Source of the DNA: JBFMCU01 sp964428225
GTDB taxonomy: Bacteria; Planctomycetota; UBA1135; GCA-002686595
Direction of reading: 5' to 3'
Assembly: GCA_964428225.1 (NCBI GenBank)
Contig: CAYRXS010000001.1
Location: 26,236 to 90,235, forward strand
DNA: 64,000 bases
Shown: positions 17,681 to 26,357 of the stretch, in pieces
How positions within the stretch are numbered: position 1 is the first letter of the stretch
How the letters are laid out: each line of letters begins with the position of its first letter
The notes under the pieces: model-generated
What the model saw: only the letters and a program-made list of their open reading frames with translations
What the model was told of the DNA's origin: nothing
Database searches by the model: none
Translations under genes and position numbers: made by a program

Positions 17681-18697
17681 ATGAAGCACCGTATCGAGCC
17701 CTCGAGCCTCACGCGACGCGGAGCGGTGTACTCCGTTCTCATCGCGCTGGCCGCGCTCGTGCTCGCGGCGCTCCCCGCGGGCAACGTGGCCCAGAACCGT
17801 CCCTCCGATCTCGAGCAGAAGCGCGAGCGGTGGAAGCAGATGAGTGAGGAGGAACGCACCCTCCTTCGCGAACGCTTCGAGCAGTGGAAGCGCATGACTC
17901 CCGAGCGGCGGAAGGAGCTCTCCGAGCGCGCCCGCAACCTCGAGCTCCTCGAGCGAGGGCTCTACCAGACGCCGCCGCCGAAGCTGAAGGAGAAGCTCAA
18001 GGGCCGGACTCGCGAGGAATGCCGCGGAGAGATGCACCGCTACATGCGGGATCACTCCTCGGACCTCGGCCGGCACATGCGCGACAAGATGCCTCCGGAG
18101 CTCCTCGAGCGCCTGGAGCAGGCCTCTCCCGAAGAGCGCTGGAAGATGCTCCACGATCACGTCCGCAACCGTCCCGACGATCCGGAGCGACGCAAGAAGC
18201 ACTCCCGGTTCCTCGACCGGCTCGCGCAGGAGCTCGACCTCTCCGAGGAGGAGAAGGAGCGGATCCTCGCCCTGCCGCACGATCGACAAAGGGAGGCGAT
18301 GCTCGATCTGCACTACCGGGTGATCCTCGCGCGGGTGGAGGAGCACGGGCTCCCCGAGGGAATCTCCGCGGAGGACTGGGAGCGCTGGGTGAAGCTACCT
18401 CCCCGCGAGCTGATGGTCCGGCTACGGGCCATCCCCGACCTGCCCGAGCACATGCGGGGTTTCTTCGGGGGCCGACGCGGACCGGGAGGATTCGACCGGG
18501 GGCGGGGCGACGGGCGACGAGGATCGGGCGACGGCCGGGGAGGGCGAGGTGACGGCCGGGGAGAGCGAGGTGACGACCGCCGCCGCGGCGAACGCTCCGG
18601 ATCGGACGGCGAAACACCTCCGTCCGACCGGGGAGGACCGCCCCGTCGGACGGGAAACGGCTCGGAATCCGGACGGCGCGGCGACGGACGACTCTAG
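17681..18697 (+). CDS. Exported Arg/Glu-rich helical protein with Gly-Arg-rich tail (DUF3106/Spy-like)
   Basis: 338 aa. An N-terminal signal or anchor helix (about 14-34) precedes repeated helical blocks of the pattern RWKQMSEEERxxLRERF and WKRMTPERRKEL. These are typical of DUF3106 and CpxP/Spy-type periplasmic proteins often encoded beside ECF sigma loci. The last ~80 residues are a Gly/Arg/Asp low-complexity tail, encoded partly by a 21-bp tandem duplication (18531-18572). It begins four bases after the anti-sigma gene, so the three genes form one operon. A role as periplasmic stress sensor or modulator is inference. Confidence 0.65.
   Translation: MKHRIEPSSLTRRGAVYSVLIALAALVLAALPAGNVAQNRPSDLEQKRERWKQMSEEERTLLRERFEQWKRMTPERRKELSERARNLELLERGLYQTPPPKLKEKLKGRTREECRGEMHRYMRDHSSDLGRHMRDKMPPELLERLEQASPEERWKMLHDHVRNRPDDPERRKKHSRFLDRLAQELDLSEEEKERILALPHDRQREAMLDLHYRVILARVEEHGLPEGISAEDWERWVKLPPRELMVRLRAIPDLPEHMRGFFGGRRGPGGFDRGRGDGRRGSGDGRGGRGDGRGERGDDRRRGERSGSDGETPPSDRGGPPRRTGNGSESGRRGDGRL
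18531..18572 (+). repeat. 21-bp tandem duplication in the Gly/Arg-rich tail
   Basis: Two adjacent 21-bp copies differ at one position, coding for GRGGRGD/GRGERGD-like units. It explains length growth of the low-complexity tail. Confidence 0.6.
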
Positions 18698-18728
18698 AGC
18701 CGCCGCGCGGCGCTAGAATTCCGCGCCG

Positions 18729-19904
18729 ATGTCCGACCCTTCCGACCCCGTCTCCTCGCGCGTCCACATCCCCACCGCGAAGGTGGATCGCGTGCTCCAC
18801 GTCGCCGACCGCGTGGTGATCGATCTGCGCAGCCCCGCGGAGTTCGCGGAGGACCACGTGCCCGGCGCCCACAACGTGCCGCTGTTCGACGACGTCGAGC
18901 GCGCGGTGGTCGGAACCCTCTATCGACAGAGCTCGCCGCAGGCCGCCTTCGAGGAGGGGCGCGCGCGGACGGTGGAGCGGATCGGAGGTCTCGTCCGGGA
19001 GATCGCGACGATCGCCGCCTGGACGTCGCCCGACGCCGACCTCGAGAGGATCGTCGAGCGCATGTGCGCGGGCGGTATCGCGGCCCTCGAGGGCGGGCTC
19101 GAGCCGGCGTCGATCGCCGAGCTGCCCGACCGCCCCGTCGCCCTCTACTGCTGGCGCGGCGGGTTGCGCTCGCGAAGCGTGGTGGCCCTCCTGCGCGAGG
19201 TCGGGCTCTCCCGGGCGCTGTGTCTTGACGGGGGATACCGAACCTATCGGCGCTTCGTGCGGGAGCGCCTGGAGGAGTGGGAGGCGCCGGCGACCTTCGT
19301 CCTGCGCGGGCTCACCGGGGTGGGCAAGACGCTCGTCCTGCGGGAGCTCGAGCGCCTGCGTCCCGGCTGGACCCTGGACCTCGAGCGCCTCGCGGGACAC
19401 CGCAGCTCGATCCTCGGCATGGTGGGGCTCGAGCCCTGCACCCAGAAGACGTTCGACTCCCGTCTCGTCGAGCGTCTCGACCGCGGCTTTCCGGGGCTTT
19501 GTGTGATGGAAGGCGAGAGCCGCAAGGTGGGCGACGTCATCCTGCCGCCCCGCGTGTGGTCCGCCCTGAGCGGCGGCACGGACCTCGAGCTCGTCGCTAC
19601 CGAACGGTGTCGCGTCGAGGTGCTCGTCGAGGACTATCTCGCTCACGAGGAGAACCGGTCGGAGCTCGTCGAGCGGCTGCCGTTCATCGAACGGCGTCTC
19701 GGCGAGCGCAAGTGGGCGGGGGTGCTCGTCGGGCTCCTGGAGAGCAACCGCGAGGACGAGCTCGTGCGGCTGCTGCTCGAGCACTACTACGATCCCCTCT
19801 ATCGCCACTCCGAAGGCGGGCACGCCTACGCGACGAGCATCGACTCCGCGAATCCCGCCCGGGCCGCGGAGGCCATCGCGAGCTGGATCGAGGCGCGCCG
19901 CTAG
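18729..19904 (+). CDS. mnmH: tRNA 2-selenouridine synthase MnmH (SelU)
   Basis: 391 aa. The N-terminal rhodanese domain (about 1-165) has the active-site cysteine in LYCWRGGLRSRS (Cys141). It is followed by a P-loop domain with Walker A GLTGVGKT (about 195-202). This two-domain layout is specific to MnmH, which replaces sulfur in 2-thiouridine at the tRNA wobble position with selenium via a geranylated intermediate, using selenophosphate. No selD or selA is seen in this window. Its TAG shares bases with the stop of the convergent alpha/beta hydrolase gene (19901-19904). Confidence 0.9.
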   Translation: MSDPSDPVSSRVHIPTAKVDRVLHVADRVVIDLRSPAEFAEDHVPGAHNVPLFDDVERAVVGTLYRQSSPQAAFEEGRARTVERIGGLVREIATIAAWTSPDADLERIVERMCAGGIAALEGGLEPASIAELPDRPVALYCWRGGLRSRSVVALLREVGLSRALCLDGGYRTYRRFVRERLEEWEAPATFVLRGLTGVGKTLVLRELERLRPGWTLDLERLAGHRSSILGMVGLEPCTQKTFDSRLVERLDRGFPGLCVMEGESRKVGDVILPPRVWSALSGGTDLELVATERCRVEVLVEDYLAHEENRSELVERLPFIERRLGERKWAGVLVGLLESNREDELVRLLLEHYYDPLYRHSEGGHAYATSIDSANPARAAEAIASWIEARR

Positions 19905-20782
19905 ACGGGCCACTCTCCGCCGAGGAAGCGCTCCACGGCGGGAAAGAACCGCTCGGGTCGCTCGATCCACGGCATGTGGCCCGCCTCCTCGAAGACCATC
20001 AGCCGCGCGTCGGGCAGGCAGCGAATCCACTCCTCGGATCCCTCGAGCGGCACGGGATCCTCCGCGCCGTGAATGCCGAGAGTGGGGACGGCGAGCTCGC
20101 CGAAGTCACCGGTCCAGTCGAAGTTCCCCTGCATCTCGATCACCCGTCGGCCCTGGTCGTTGACACGGTCGGCGTCGAGATTCGGCTCGACGCAGGGCGA
20201 GCTGCGCATGCGCTCGAGGCAGCCCGGGTCCGCGACCCACGCGCGAAAGAACAGATCGTGGACCGCCCGGCACCAGGCGAGAGGATTCCGCTCCTTCACC
20301 CCCTCGCGGCGCCACCGCTCGAGACGGGCGAGCCGCTCTCCGTCCACCCGTCCGGCGAAGCGGTTCAGGAACTCCTCGAAGTAGGGACTCGCCTTCGGAG
20401 CCGAGGGTCCAACGAGGACCAGCCGGTCCACGCGATCGGGGTGTTCGAGCGCATAGCGCGCGGCCAGCCCCGCGTGGTAGGACCAGCCGAGGATCGACAT
20501 CGTCTCCACGGAGAGAGCGTCTCGGAGGGCCTCGAGGTCGGCGAGGTCCCGCTCCAGACCGAGCCGCGACGGATCCTCGACCGCCGACGAACGACCGCGG
20601 CCCCGCAAGTCGTAGGCGACGAGAGAGCGACTCTCCGCCAGGGCCTCGATGTCCGCGGCCATCCAGCTCGCGGAGGGGGTGAGCAGCGTGGAGGGGCCTC
20701 CTCCCCGGACGGAGTAGTGGAGGCGAAGGCCGTCGAAGGTGGTGACGGTCCCTTCGCCGGCTCTGGGGCTGGGGGCGGACAT
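19901..20782 (-). CDS. Alpha/beta hydrolase (proline iminopeptidase/haloperoxidase-like)
   Basis: 293 aa. The nucleophile elbow is LGWSYHAG, with Ser101; the usual GxSxG second glycine is His. The acid is in HGAEDPV and the catalytic His in EEAGHMPWIE near the C-terminus. YDLRGRGRS precedes the elbow as in many alpha/beta hydrolases. It likely hydrolyses an ester or amide of a small molecule; the substrate is unknown. Its 5' end abuts a remnant of a GyrI-like gene, and its stop overlaps the mnmH stop on the other strand. Confidence 0.85.
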   Translation of the reverse strand: MSAPSPRAGEGTVTTFDGLRLHYSVRGGGPSTLLTPSASWMAADIEALAESRSLVAYDLRGRGRSSAVEDPSRLGLERDLADLEALRDALSVETMSILGWSYHAGLAARYALEHPDRVDRLVLVGPSAPKASPYFEEFLNRFAGRVDGERLARLERWRREGVKERNPLAWCRAVHDLFFRAWVADPGCLERMRSSPCVEPNLDADRVNDQGRRVIEMQGNFDWTGDFGELAVPTLGIHGAEDPVPLEGSEEWIRCLPDARLMVFEEAGHMPWIERPERFFPAVERFLGGEWPV

Positions 20783-20937
20783 GCGACGTCGGGGGCGAGC
20801 ATCCTACCGGCTACGCCCCGCCCCGGGACGACGAGATGGCTCGCGGGGGAGATCTCGAGCCGGATCGGCTGTTTGGGGGTCGCGTACTCGGGCTTGTGTT
20901 CCTTGACGAGGTCGAGCTTCGCGGGAGGGGGCGTCAT
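20783..20937 (-). pseudogene. 5' remnant of a GyrI-like small-molecule-binding protein gene
   Basis: An ATG at 20935-20937 overlaps the stop of the AraC regulator (ATGA) and opens with MTPPPAKLDLVKEHKPEY, then IRLEISPASHLVVPGRG. This matches the N-terminus of stand-alone GyrI-like proteins (pattern KxDLKKExKxLY...xxxxVPxMxxLxxDGRG). Similarity stops after about 42 codons, where the body of the domain (~160 aa) should follow. Instead the frame runs into the alpha/beta hydrolase coding region in another register. The simplest reading is a deletion that removed most of the gene and placed its start next to the hydrolase. Confidence 0.5.
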
Positions 20938-21839
20938 CGGCTCTTCTCCTTCGTCACGGGGATCCACACCTCGGTGAGGAAGTCTTCGGGCTCGGTGACG
21001 TTCGGGTCGTTGAGATAGAGCTCCAGACACGGGCCCGGCCGGGGCTCGCGGCCCGAGCCCGGGAGCCACCCTCCCATGACCGCCTCGTAGGTGCGGCCCA
21101 GCTCCTCGTAGGGCCCCTCGTGGATCGTCACCGCAAAAGCCCCCTCGGGGGTGTCCTGGACGGCGAGGGGCGGGGTGACCTCGGCTCCCTCCGCGACCGA
21201 CAGGCAGGCGTCGTACCGCAGCTTCTCCGGCGGGGTGATGGCGGGATCGTCGTAGCTCAGCCCGAAGAAGGTGCAGTCCGGGCTCATCAGCCCCTCCGAC
21301 GCGGCCAGGCCGCAGAGCTCCTCCCAAACCTCGCCCACCTCCTCGTACGGGCCGACGTGACGCAGGTAGACGGCCTTGGCCGGTTCGCGGTGCTCGACAC
21401 GGACTTCCATCGCTTCGGTTCCTTCTCTCAGGGGAGTGAAGCCTCCCGCGGAGGCCTCGGGGTCGTAGTGGACGTTCGACGGGGTCGGAGCCCGTGCCGC
21501 CGAGCGCTTCGTCCTGCGAAACCGCCCCGGAGGATCTCCGAAGGTGGTTCGGAACGAGCGCGTGAAGGACTCCTGCGTCTCGTACCCCGCATCCAGGGCC
21601 ACATCGATGACGGGCCTCTCCGTGTGCATAAGCTGATGGGCGGCCCGCTCGAGCCGGAGCCGGCGAACGTGGGCCATCACCGACTCGCCGACCATCCCGG
21701 AGAAGATCCGGTGAAAGTGGAAGGGCGAGAAGCGCGCGATCTCCGCCAGGGCTCCCAGGGAGAGCTCCTCGTCGAGATGGCGCTGGATGTGGCCCAGGAC
21801 GCGCAGGATCCGACGGCGGTAGGTCTCGCGATTCGTCAT
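20934..21839 (-). CDS. AraC-family regulator with GyrI-like effector-binding domain
   Basis: 301 aa from the ATG at 21837-21839. An N-terminal pair of AraC helix-turn-helices (about 15-115) includes LGALAEIARFSPFHFHRIF and DVALDAGYETQESFTRSFR. A linker precedes a C-terminal GyrI-like/Rob-type effector domain (about 140-301; AVYLRHVGPYEE, LSYDDP, TIHEGPYEEL). Such regulators bind amphipathic small molecules and control efflux or detoxification genes. It is divergent from purF (204 bp), but purF is an unlikely target. Its stop overlaps the start of a truncated GyrI-like gene. Confidence 0.88.
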   Translation of the reverse strand: MTNRETYRRRILRVLGHIQRHLDEELSLGALAEIARFSPFHFHRIFSGMVGESVMAHVRRLRLERAAHQLMHTERPVIDVALDAGYETQESFTRSFRTTFGDPPGRFRRTKRSAARAPTPSNVHYDPEASAGGFTPLREGTEAMEVRVEHREPAKAVYLRHVGPYEEVGEVWEELCGLAASEGLMSPDCTFFGLSYDDPAITPPEKLRYDACLSVAEGAEVTPPLAVQDTPEGAFAVTIHEGPYEELGRTYEAVMGGWLPGSGREPRPGPCLELYLNDPNVTEPEDFLTEVWIPVTKEKSR

Positions 21840-21928
21840 CGCCTCCAGTTTCCCGCAAGGGAGAGCTTCGCGTCTTGACGGATCTTGCGGAACGGTCTCC
21901 GGGATTCGCACGGCCCCCCCTCGCGGTC

Positions 21929-21957
21929 TTGAGGGATCCGGGGTGGAGCCCTATGCT
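21929..21957 (+). promoter_or_regulatory. Candidate sigma-70 promoter of purF
   Basis: TTGAGG (21929-21934), a 17-bp spacer and TATGCT (21952-21957) give a good match to the -35/-10 consensus with optimal spacing, 86 bp upstream of the purF ATG. No purine riboswitch-like element is evident in the leader. Confidence 0.5.
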
Positions 21958-22043
21958 CTTTCCCTCGATTGGGCCGGGAATCGGCCCGAGATGCCCCGTC
22001 TCACCCCTTCTCTGCCTCCCCGAGGAGGCGGTTTTCGCACCCC

Positions 22044-23522
22044 ATGTGTGGCTTCATCGGTGTCTACGGTCCGGAAGGAGTGGATGTGGTGGGGGAGATC
22101 TACGAGGGTCTCCTCGCGATCCAGCACCGCGGCCAGGACGCGGCGGGCATCACGACGTTCACCGACACGTTCCACGTGAAGAAGGGCGGGGGGCTCGTCC
22201 GCGACGTCTTCACGAAGGCGGACGTCGAGCGCCTGAACGGCAACCTGGGGCTCGGGCACGTTCGCTACCCGACGATCGGAGTGGGGCGCGTGGAGGACGC
22301 CCAGCCGTTCCACCTGAACTTCCCCGTTGGGGTAGCGATGGCGCACAACGGGAACGTCACGAACTTCCAGTGCTTGCGAGATCGCCACGGGCGCAACACC
22401 GGGACGCGCCTGAACTCCTCCTGCGATCTCGAGGTCCTGCTGTTCGTGTTCGCCCGCGCCCTCTCGCGGGGCGGGCAACCCGGGGGGCTCCTGGGCGAGC
22501 AGGAGGTCTTCCAGGCGGTCGAGCAGGTCTACGAGGACGTGCAAGGCGCCTATTCCGTGTGCGCGGTGCTTCCCGACGTCGGGCTGCTCGCGTTTCGCGA
22601 TCCCTGCGGCATCAAGCCGATCGTCTACGGCCGCAAGCTGGTACGAGACGAGCTGTGGTATGCGGTCGCCTCGGAGAGCGTCGTCCTCGACGTGGCCGGC
22701 TACGAGGACATTCGAGACCTAGGAGCCGGCGAGGCGCTCTTCATCGACACCGAGCGCAACGTCCATCGCCAGAAGCTCGCCGACAAGCCCCATCGCCCGT
22801 GCGTCTTCGAGCTCGTGTACTTCGCCCGGCCGGACTCCATGCTCGACGAGATCTCCGTCTACAAGACGAGATCTCGTTTCGGCCAAGCCATGGCCGAGCA
22901 GTGGCGTGCGACCGACGCCCCGACACCGGACGTGATCATCCCGATCCCCGACTCCTCCCGCGACGCGGCCATGTCCATGGCCGGTGAGCTCGGCCTGCCC
23001 TACCGGGAAGGGCTGGTGAAGAATCGCTACATCGGGCGGACCTTCATCATGCCGGACCAGAGCTCCCGGCAGTCGTCCGTGCGCCGCAAGCTGAACGCGA
23101 TCCCCCTCGAGTTCGAGGACAAGAATGTCCTGCTCGTGGACGATTCGATCGTGCGGGGCAACACCGCGCGCCGGATCGTCCGGATGGCGCGCGATGCGGG
23201 GGCGAAGCGCGTCTACCTCGCGATCTCCAGCCCGCCGCTGGTGTCGCCGTGTCCCTACGGGATCGACATGGCCACGAAGACGGAATTCATCGCCGCCGGC
23301 CACTCCCCCTCGGACGTGGCCCGGTTGCTCGAGGCCGACTACGTCATGTACCTCGATCGCCCGGCGATGAACGATGCCGCGCGGGTGGGGAACCCGGAGA
23401 TCGAGGACTTCTGCAACGCCTGCTTCACCGGCGAGTATCCCACCGGGGACATCTCCCCGGAGGTGCTCGAGTCGATCGGGGGGGAGCGGGACGCGAGCCA
23501 GCAGAAGACCTTCGGCTTCTGA
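22044..23522 (+). CDS. purF: Amidophosphoribosyltransferase PurF (glutamine type)
   Basis: 492 aa from ATG 22044, which puts the catalytic Ntn nucleophile at Cys2 (MCGFIGVYG) with no propeptide. The glutaminase domain is followed by a type-I PRTase domain with the PRPP loop VLLVDDSIVRGNT. Cysteines in RPCVFEL, VSPCPYGID and FCNACF match the four 4Fe-4S ligands of the Bacillus-type enzyme. It makes 5-phosphoribosylamine from PRPP and glutamine, the committed step of purine synthesis. It is monocistronic by context, with a plausible sigma-70 promoter upstream and a tRNA gene on the other strand downstream. Confidence 0.95.
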   Translation: MCGFIGVYGPEGVDVVGEIYEGLLAIQHRGQDAAGITTFTDTFHVKKGGGLVRDVFTKADVERLNGNLGLGHVRYPTIGVGRVEDAQPFHLNFPVGVAMAHNGNVTNFQCLRDRHGRNTGTRLNSSCDLEVLLFVFARALSRGGQPGGLLGEQEVFQAVEQVYEDVQGAYSVCAVLPDVGLLAFRDPCGIKPIVYGRKLVRDELWYAVASESVVLDVAGYEDIRDLGAGEALFIDTERNVHRQKLADKPHRPCVFELVYFARPDSMLDEISVYKTRSRFGQAMAEQWRATDAPTPDVIIPIPDSSRDAAMSMAGELGLPYREGLVKNRYIGRTFIMPDQSSRQSSVRRKLNAIPLEFEDKNVLLVDDSIVRGNTARRIVRMARDAGAKRVYLAISSPPLVSPCPYGIDMATKTEFIAAGHSPSDVARLLEADYVMYLDRPAMNDAARVGNPEIEDFCNACFTGEYPTGDISPEVLESIGGERDASQQKTFGF

Positions 23523-23584
23523 GCCCGGGCGGAGGCTTCCCGTCCCGGTCGGCCTTCGGGGGCCCGTGGAGCCGGCCCCGGGGG

Positions 23585-23661
23585 TGGTGCGCCCGACAGG
23601 ATTCGAACCTGTGACCTTCTGCTCCGGAGGCAGACACTCTATCCAGCTGAGCTACGGGCGC
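23585..23661 (-). tRNA. tRNA-Arg (anticodon CCG)
   Basis: The minus strand folds as a full cloverleaf: acceptor GCGCCCG/CGGGCGC, D-arm, anticodon stem TCTGC/GCAGA with loop CTCCGGA (anticodon CCG, decoding CGG), and T-arm ACAGG-TTCGAAT-CCTGT. The discriminator A is followed by encoded CCA (23585-23587). CGG is a common arginine codon in this GC-rich genome. Confidence 0.93.
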
Positions 23662-23828
23662 CTGGAGGGGGGCGGCTAGTGTGCTTCTCGGGCCGGAAGT
23701 GTCAAAAACAATCGCCGCCTCGGACGTTCGGATCGGCCCTGAATGCTCGCTTGCGGGGCAGGCCGGGTCGGACCCCGAGCGAGAGGGGCAATGAGGAGGA
23801 TCGCCCGGAATCAGGCCGATTTGTGACC

Positions 23829-23858
23829 TTGACGGTTTCCGGGGGTTCCACTTACGAT
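23829..23858 (+). promoter_or_regulatory. Candidate sigma-70 promoter overlapping a start codon
   Basis: TTGACG (23829-23834), an 18-bp spacer and TACGAT (23853-23858). The -10 box overlaps the first ATG (23857) of the following gene, so if real it would drive translation from the later ATG at 23926. Confidence 0.35.
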
Positions 23859-24876
23859 GAGTTCACGCAAAGGGCCCCAGGTTCTGGCTGTCCCCAAGGG
23901 TTGGGCTCTGGGTCCACCCCCACCGATGCTCCCCGATCACCAAGGTAGGTCTCGCACAGGGAATCGGGCGCTCCGGGCTCCATGGCCCGCGGCGCTCGGC
24001 ATCGGATTCCCCACCCTCTTGCTCGCCGTGGTCGGCACCGTTCTCGTCACCGGCATGCGGCAAAGCCCGACCCTCGCCGCCTTCGGTGGCCTTGGCCAGG
24101 ACTTGGACGACGACGGGCTGTCGGACATTCAGGAAGAGGTCCTCTGTACCTCCCCCGTTCTGCCTGACACCGACGGGGACGAATACTCCGACCTCGAGGA
24201 GATCACCCGGCAGAGCGACCCCAGGAGCCGTTTCGACTTTCCCGGCCCCCACAGCCCGAAGACGGGCATGGTAGGGCGGGTGATCGGCGGCGGGCTGACG
24301 ACCCTGTTCGCCCTCTACGTCGAGGGGGGGAACATGGCCGAGCTGGAGTTCCAGTTCGGCATCTCCTACCGCGGCACCGTGGTTCCTCTGGACCTCGGCG
24401 CCTACCAGGGGGCCACTCACGTCTCGCTCCACAACGCCAAGCAGAGCGCGGACAAGATCCTCGTCCTCGAGACCTGCATTCCCGACGCGATCATCCACGC
24501 CTACGGCTCCCTCTCCTTCTGGGGGATCCACCGCGGGGACGGCAGCGGCTCCGGGGACTCGGCCACCGCCCTGAACCTGACCAGCTTCCTGGGCCATACC
24601 CTCAGCATCGAGCCCTCCCCGATCTCGGTGGGGCACGGCGAGGGGGTGATCAACCGGCCGATCGAGTCGGGCTCCGCCATCCCCGGCGACTGGAGCGGAG
24701 GCGAGATCTGCTGGCAGAAGACGACCCTCGTCGGCGTCAACGGCGCCTCGATCATCTACGAGGTCGAGGATGCCGCATGCGAGCAGATGGATACCTACTG
24801 CAAGCCCGTGGATTGCGAAGCCACGGTAGGCTCGATCATCGAGCTCGTGGACCCCGGAGCCCTGATCGGCGGCTAG
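23857..24876 (+). CDS. Exported protein with thrombospondin type 3-like calcium repeats
   Basis: 339 aa if started at ATG 23857; ATG 23926 (316 aa) is an alternative given an overlapping promoter-like element. A hydrophobic export segment lies about 23-45 residues after the second start. Two Ca2+-binding repeats (DLDDDGLSDIQEE and PDTDGDEYSDLEE) follow, then a beta-rich C-terminal domain of ~220 aa with several Cys that I do not recognise. Probably surface or periplasmic. It is upstream of an ECF sigma operon by 199 bp. Confidence 0.68.
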   Translation: MSSRKGPQVLAVPKGWALGPPPPMLPDHQGRSRTGNRALRAPWPAALGIGFPTLLLAVVGTVLVTGMRQSPTLAAFGGLGQDLDDDGLSDIQEEVLCTSPVLPDTDGDEYSDLEEITRQSDPRSRFDFPGPHSPKTGMVGRVIGGGLTTLFALYVEGGNMAELEFQFGISYRGTVVPLDLGAYQGATHVSLHNAKQSADKILVLETCIPDAIIHAYGSLSFWGIHRGDGSGSGDSATALNLTSFLGHTLSIEPSPISVGHGEGVINRPIESGSAIPGDWSGGEICWQKTTLVGVNGASIIYEVEDAACEQMDTYCKPVDCEATVGSIIELVDPGALIGG

Positions 24877-25075
24877 CGAACCGCGGCCCGGCCGGAAGTT
24901 GCTGGAAAACCATTCCGGCGCCCTCGTGCCCTCTTCGTGGGGCGAGAACGGGGCTCCCGAGTCCAGAGATCGGCCCGGAACGGGTTGAAACCCGCGTTTC
25001 GCCGCCACTCGGGTAGGCTTGGGGGAACCCCCATCGCCGTTTTCGCGTCCAAGATCTTGCCGAGGTCTCTACCCG

Positions 25076-25669
25076 ATGAACCCCGACCCCGATGCCGAGC
25101 TCGTCCTCGGCTGCCAGCGGAAGGACCCCACCAGGCTGGAAGGTGAATTCCGGCTGTTGTATGACCGGTACAAGGACCGGATCTACAACGTGTGCTATCG
25201 GATCACGGGGAACGCCTCGGATGCCCTGGACGCCTCCCAGGAGACTTTCGGGATCATCTTCCGCCGCGTGGGAGAATTCCGGTTCCAGTCCCGCTTCTCG
25301 AGCTGGGTGTACCGGATTGCCGTGAACGCGAGCATCGACCTCCGCCGTCGGGCCCGAACCCGGCGCCTCGCCTCTCTCGACACCTTCCAGGAGGCCCGCA
25401 CCTCGGAGATCTCCGACGATGCGGTCGAGATGCCCAGCGAGGCGGCCTCCCGCCGGGAGCTCGAGGCGGAGATCCAGCGGGCGATCTGCAGGCTCTCCGA
25501 CAAGCTCCGGGCCATCATCGTGCTGCGCTACAACCAGAATCTCTCCTATGAAGAGGTGGCCGAAACCCTCCAGATTTCCCTGGGAACGGTGAAATCTCGA
25601 CTTTCTAGGGCTCATGAAGCCCTTGATCGGGAACTTACACCGCTCTTGGACCGTCACTATCTCGGTTGA
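25076..25669 (+). CDS. ECF RNA polymerase sigma factor
   Basis: 197 aa from ATG 25076. Region 2 includes YNVCYRITGNASDALDASQETFGIIF and SSWVYRIAVNASIDLRRRAR. Region 4 includes LSDKLRAIIVLRYNQNLSYEEVAETLQISLGTVKSRLSRAHEAL. Size and architecture are ECF. It starts a three-gene operon with a zinc-finger anti-sigma protein (12 bp downstream) and an RseB-like lipoprotein, the same order as the classical rpoE-rseA-rseB envelope-stress locus. An envelope-stress role is inferred from this arrangement. Confidence 0.9.
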   Translation: MNPDPDAELVLGCQRKDPTRLEGEFRLLYDRYKDRIYNVCYRITGNASDALDASQETFGIIFRRVGEFRFQSRFSSWVYRIAVNASIDLRRRARTRRLASLDTFQEARTSEISDDAVEMPSEAASRRELEAEIQRAICRLSDKLRAIIVLRYNQNLSYEEVAETLQISLGTVKSRLSRAHEALDRELTPLLDRHYLG

Positions 25670-25681
25670 GCATTACAGCCC

Positions 25682-26356
25682 ATGTCCATGCACTGCCAGG
25701 AACCCCGTGAGCGATGGCTCGAGGACCTTGCGAAGAGCAAGGTTTTGGGGACGAACTGCCATAATGGCGGGGACGGGGGTGACGAGCCGGAGAAGATCGC
25801 ACACCTCGAGTCCTGCCCGGAATGCGCCGAGTGGGTCCGGCGGAACACCCTCCTGGCCCGAGCCCTGTGGGGGCTCCCCTCCCTGTCCGCGCCCCCGGAG
25901 CTCGCGACGCGGCTCTTCCCGCTCGAGCGGAGCGTGGCGGCGGCCGATCCCGAGGTCTCGCCCGTGATCCAGGCGGTGCGTGCCCTGGATCGCCACCCCG
26001 CTCCGGCGGTCCTGGAGCGCCTGGTGGCCGAGGAGCTGGCCGATCCCAGCGCGGCCCGGACGCGGCGGTTCGCGGGGGATCTCGAGCCCCTGCCCGCTCC
26101 CCGCAAGCTGGAGGTGCGCGTCCTGGCGGAGCTGCGCCGCAGAATCCGGCCCCGGAGGCTGCTCGGCCCCGTGGCCACCCTCGCGGCGGCGGCGGTGCTC
26201 GTCTGGGTCGGCCTGAACCAGTTCGGCGGGGCTCCCGAGAGCTCGGATCACCGCTACTCCTTCACCGTCCAGCACCCCGAGAGCCTGGAAGGATTGCCGC
26301 CGATGGCCCTCCGCATCGCCGAGGTCGTGGGCGGTTCCTCGAGGAGGGGAGGCTGA
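25682..26356 (+). CDS. Zinc-finger anti-sigma factor, membrane protein
   Basis: 224 aa. The motif HLESCPECAEW near residues 41-51 is an Hx3Cx2C ZAS finger. A membrane helix lies at about 162-180 (LLGPVATLAAAAVLVWVGL). The extracytoplasmic tail is short (about 45 aa). It is expected to hold the upstream ECF sigma inactive at the inner membrane. The next gene starts one base after its stop, so expression is tightly coupled. Confidence 0.8.
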   Translation: MSMHCQEPRERWLEDLAKSKVLGTNCHNGGDGGDEPEKIAHLESCPECAEWVRRNTLLARALWGLPSLSAPPELATRLFPLERSVAAADPEVSPVIQAVRALDRHPAPAVLERLVAEELADPSAARTRRFAGDLEPLPAPRKLEVRVLAELRRRIRPRRLLGPVATLAAAAVLVWVGLNQFGGAPESSDHRYSFTVQHPESLEGLPPMALRIAEVVGGSSRRGG

Positions 26357-26357
26357 G

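Noticed and set aside
18531..18572. CRISPR-like repeat
   Set aside because: Only two adjacent 21-bp copies within a coding low-complexity tail, without spacers.
23679..23856. A short open frame downstream of tRNA-Arg
   Set aside because: Composition and start context are poor, and it overlaps the candidate promoter of the next gene; no motif seen.
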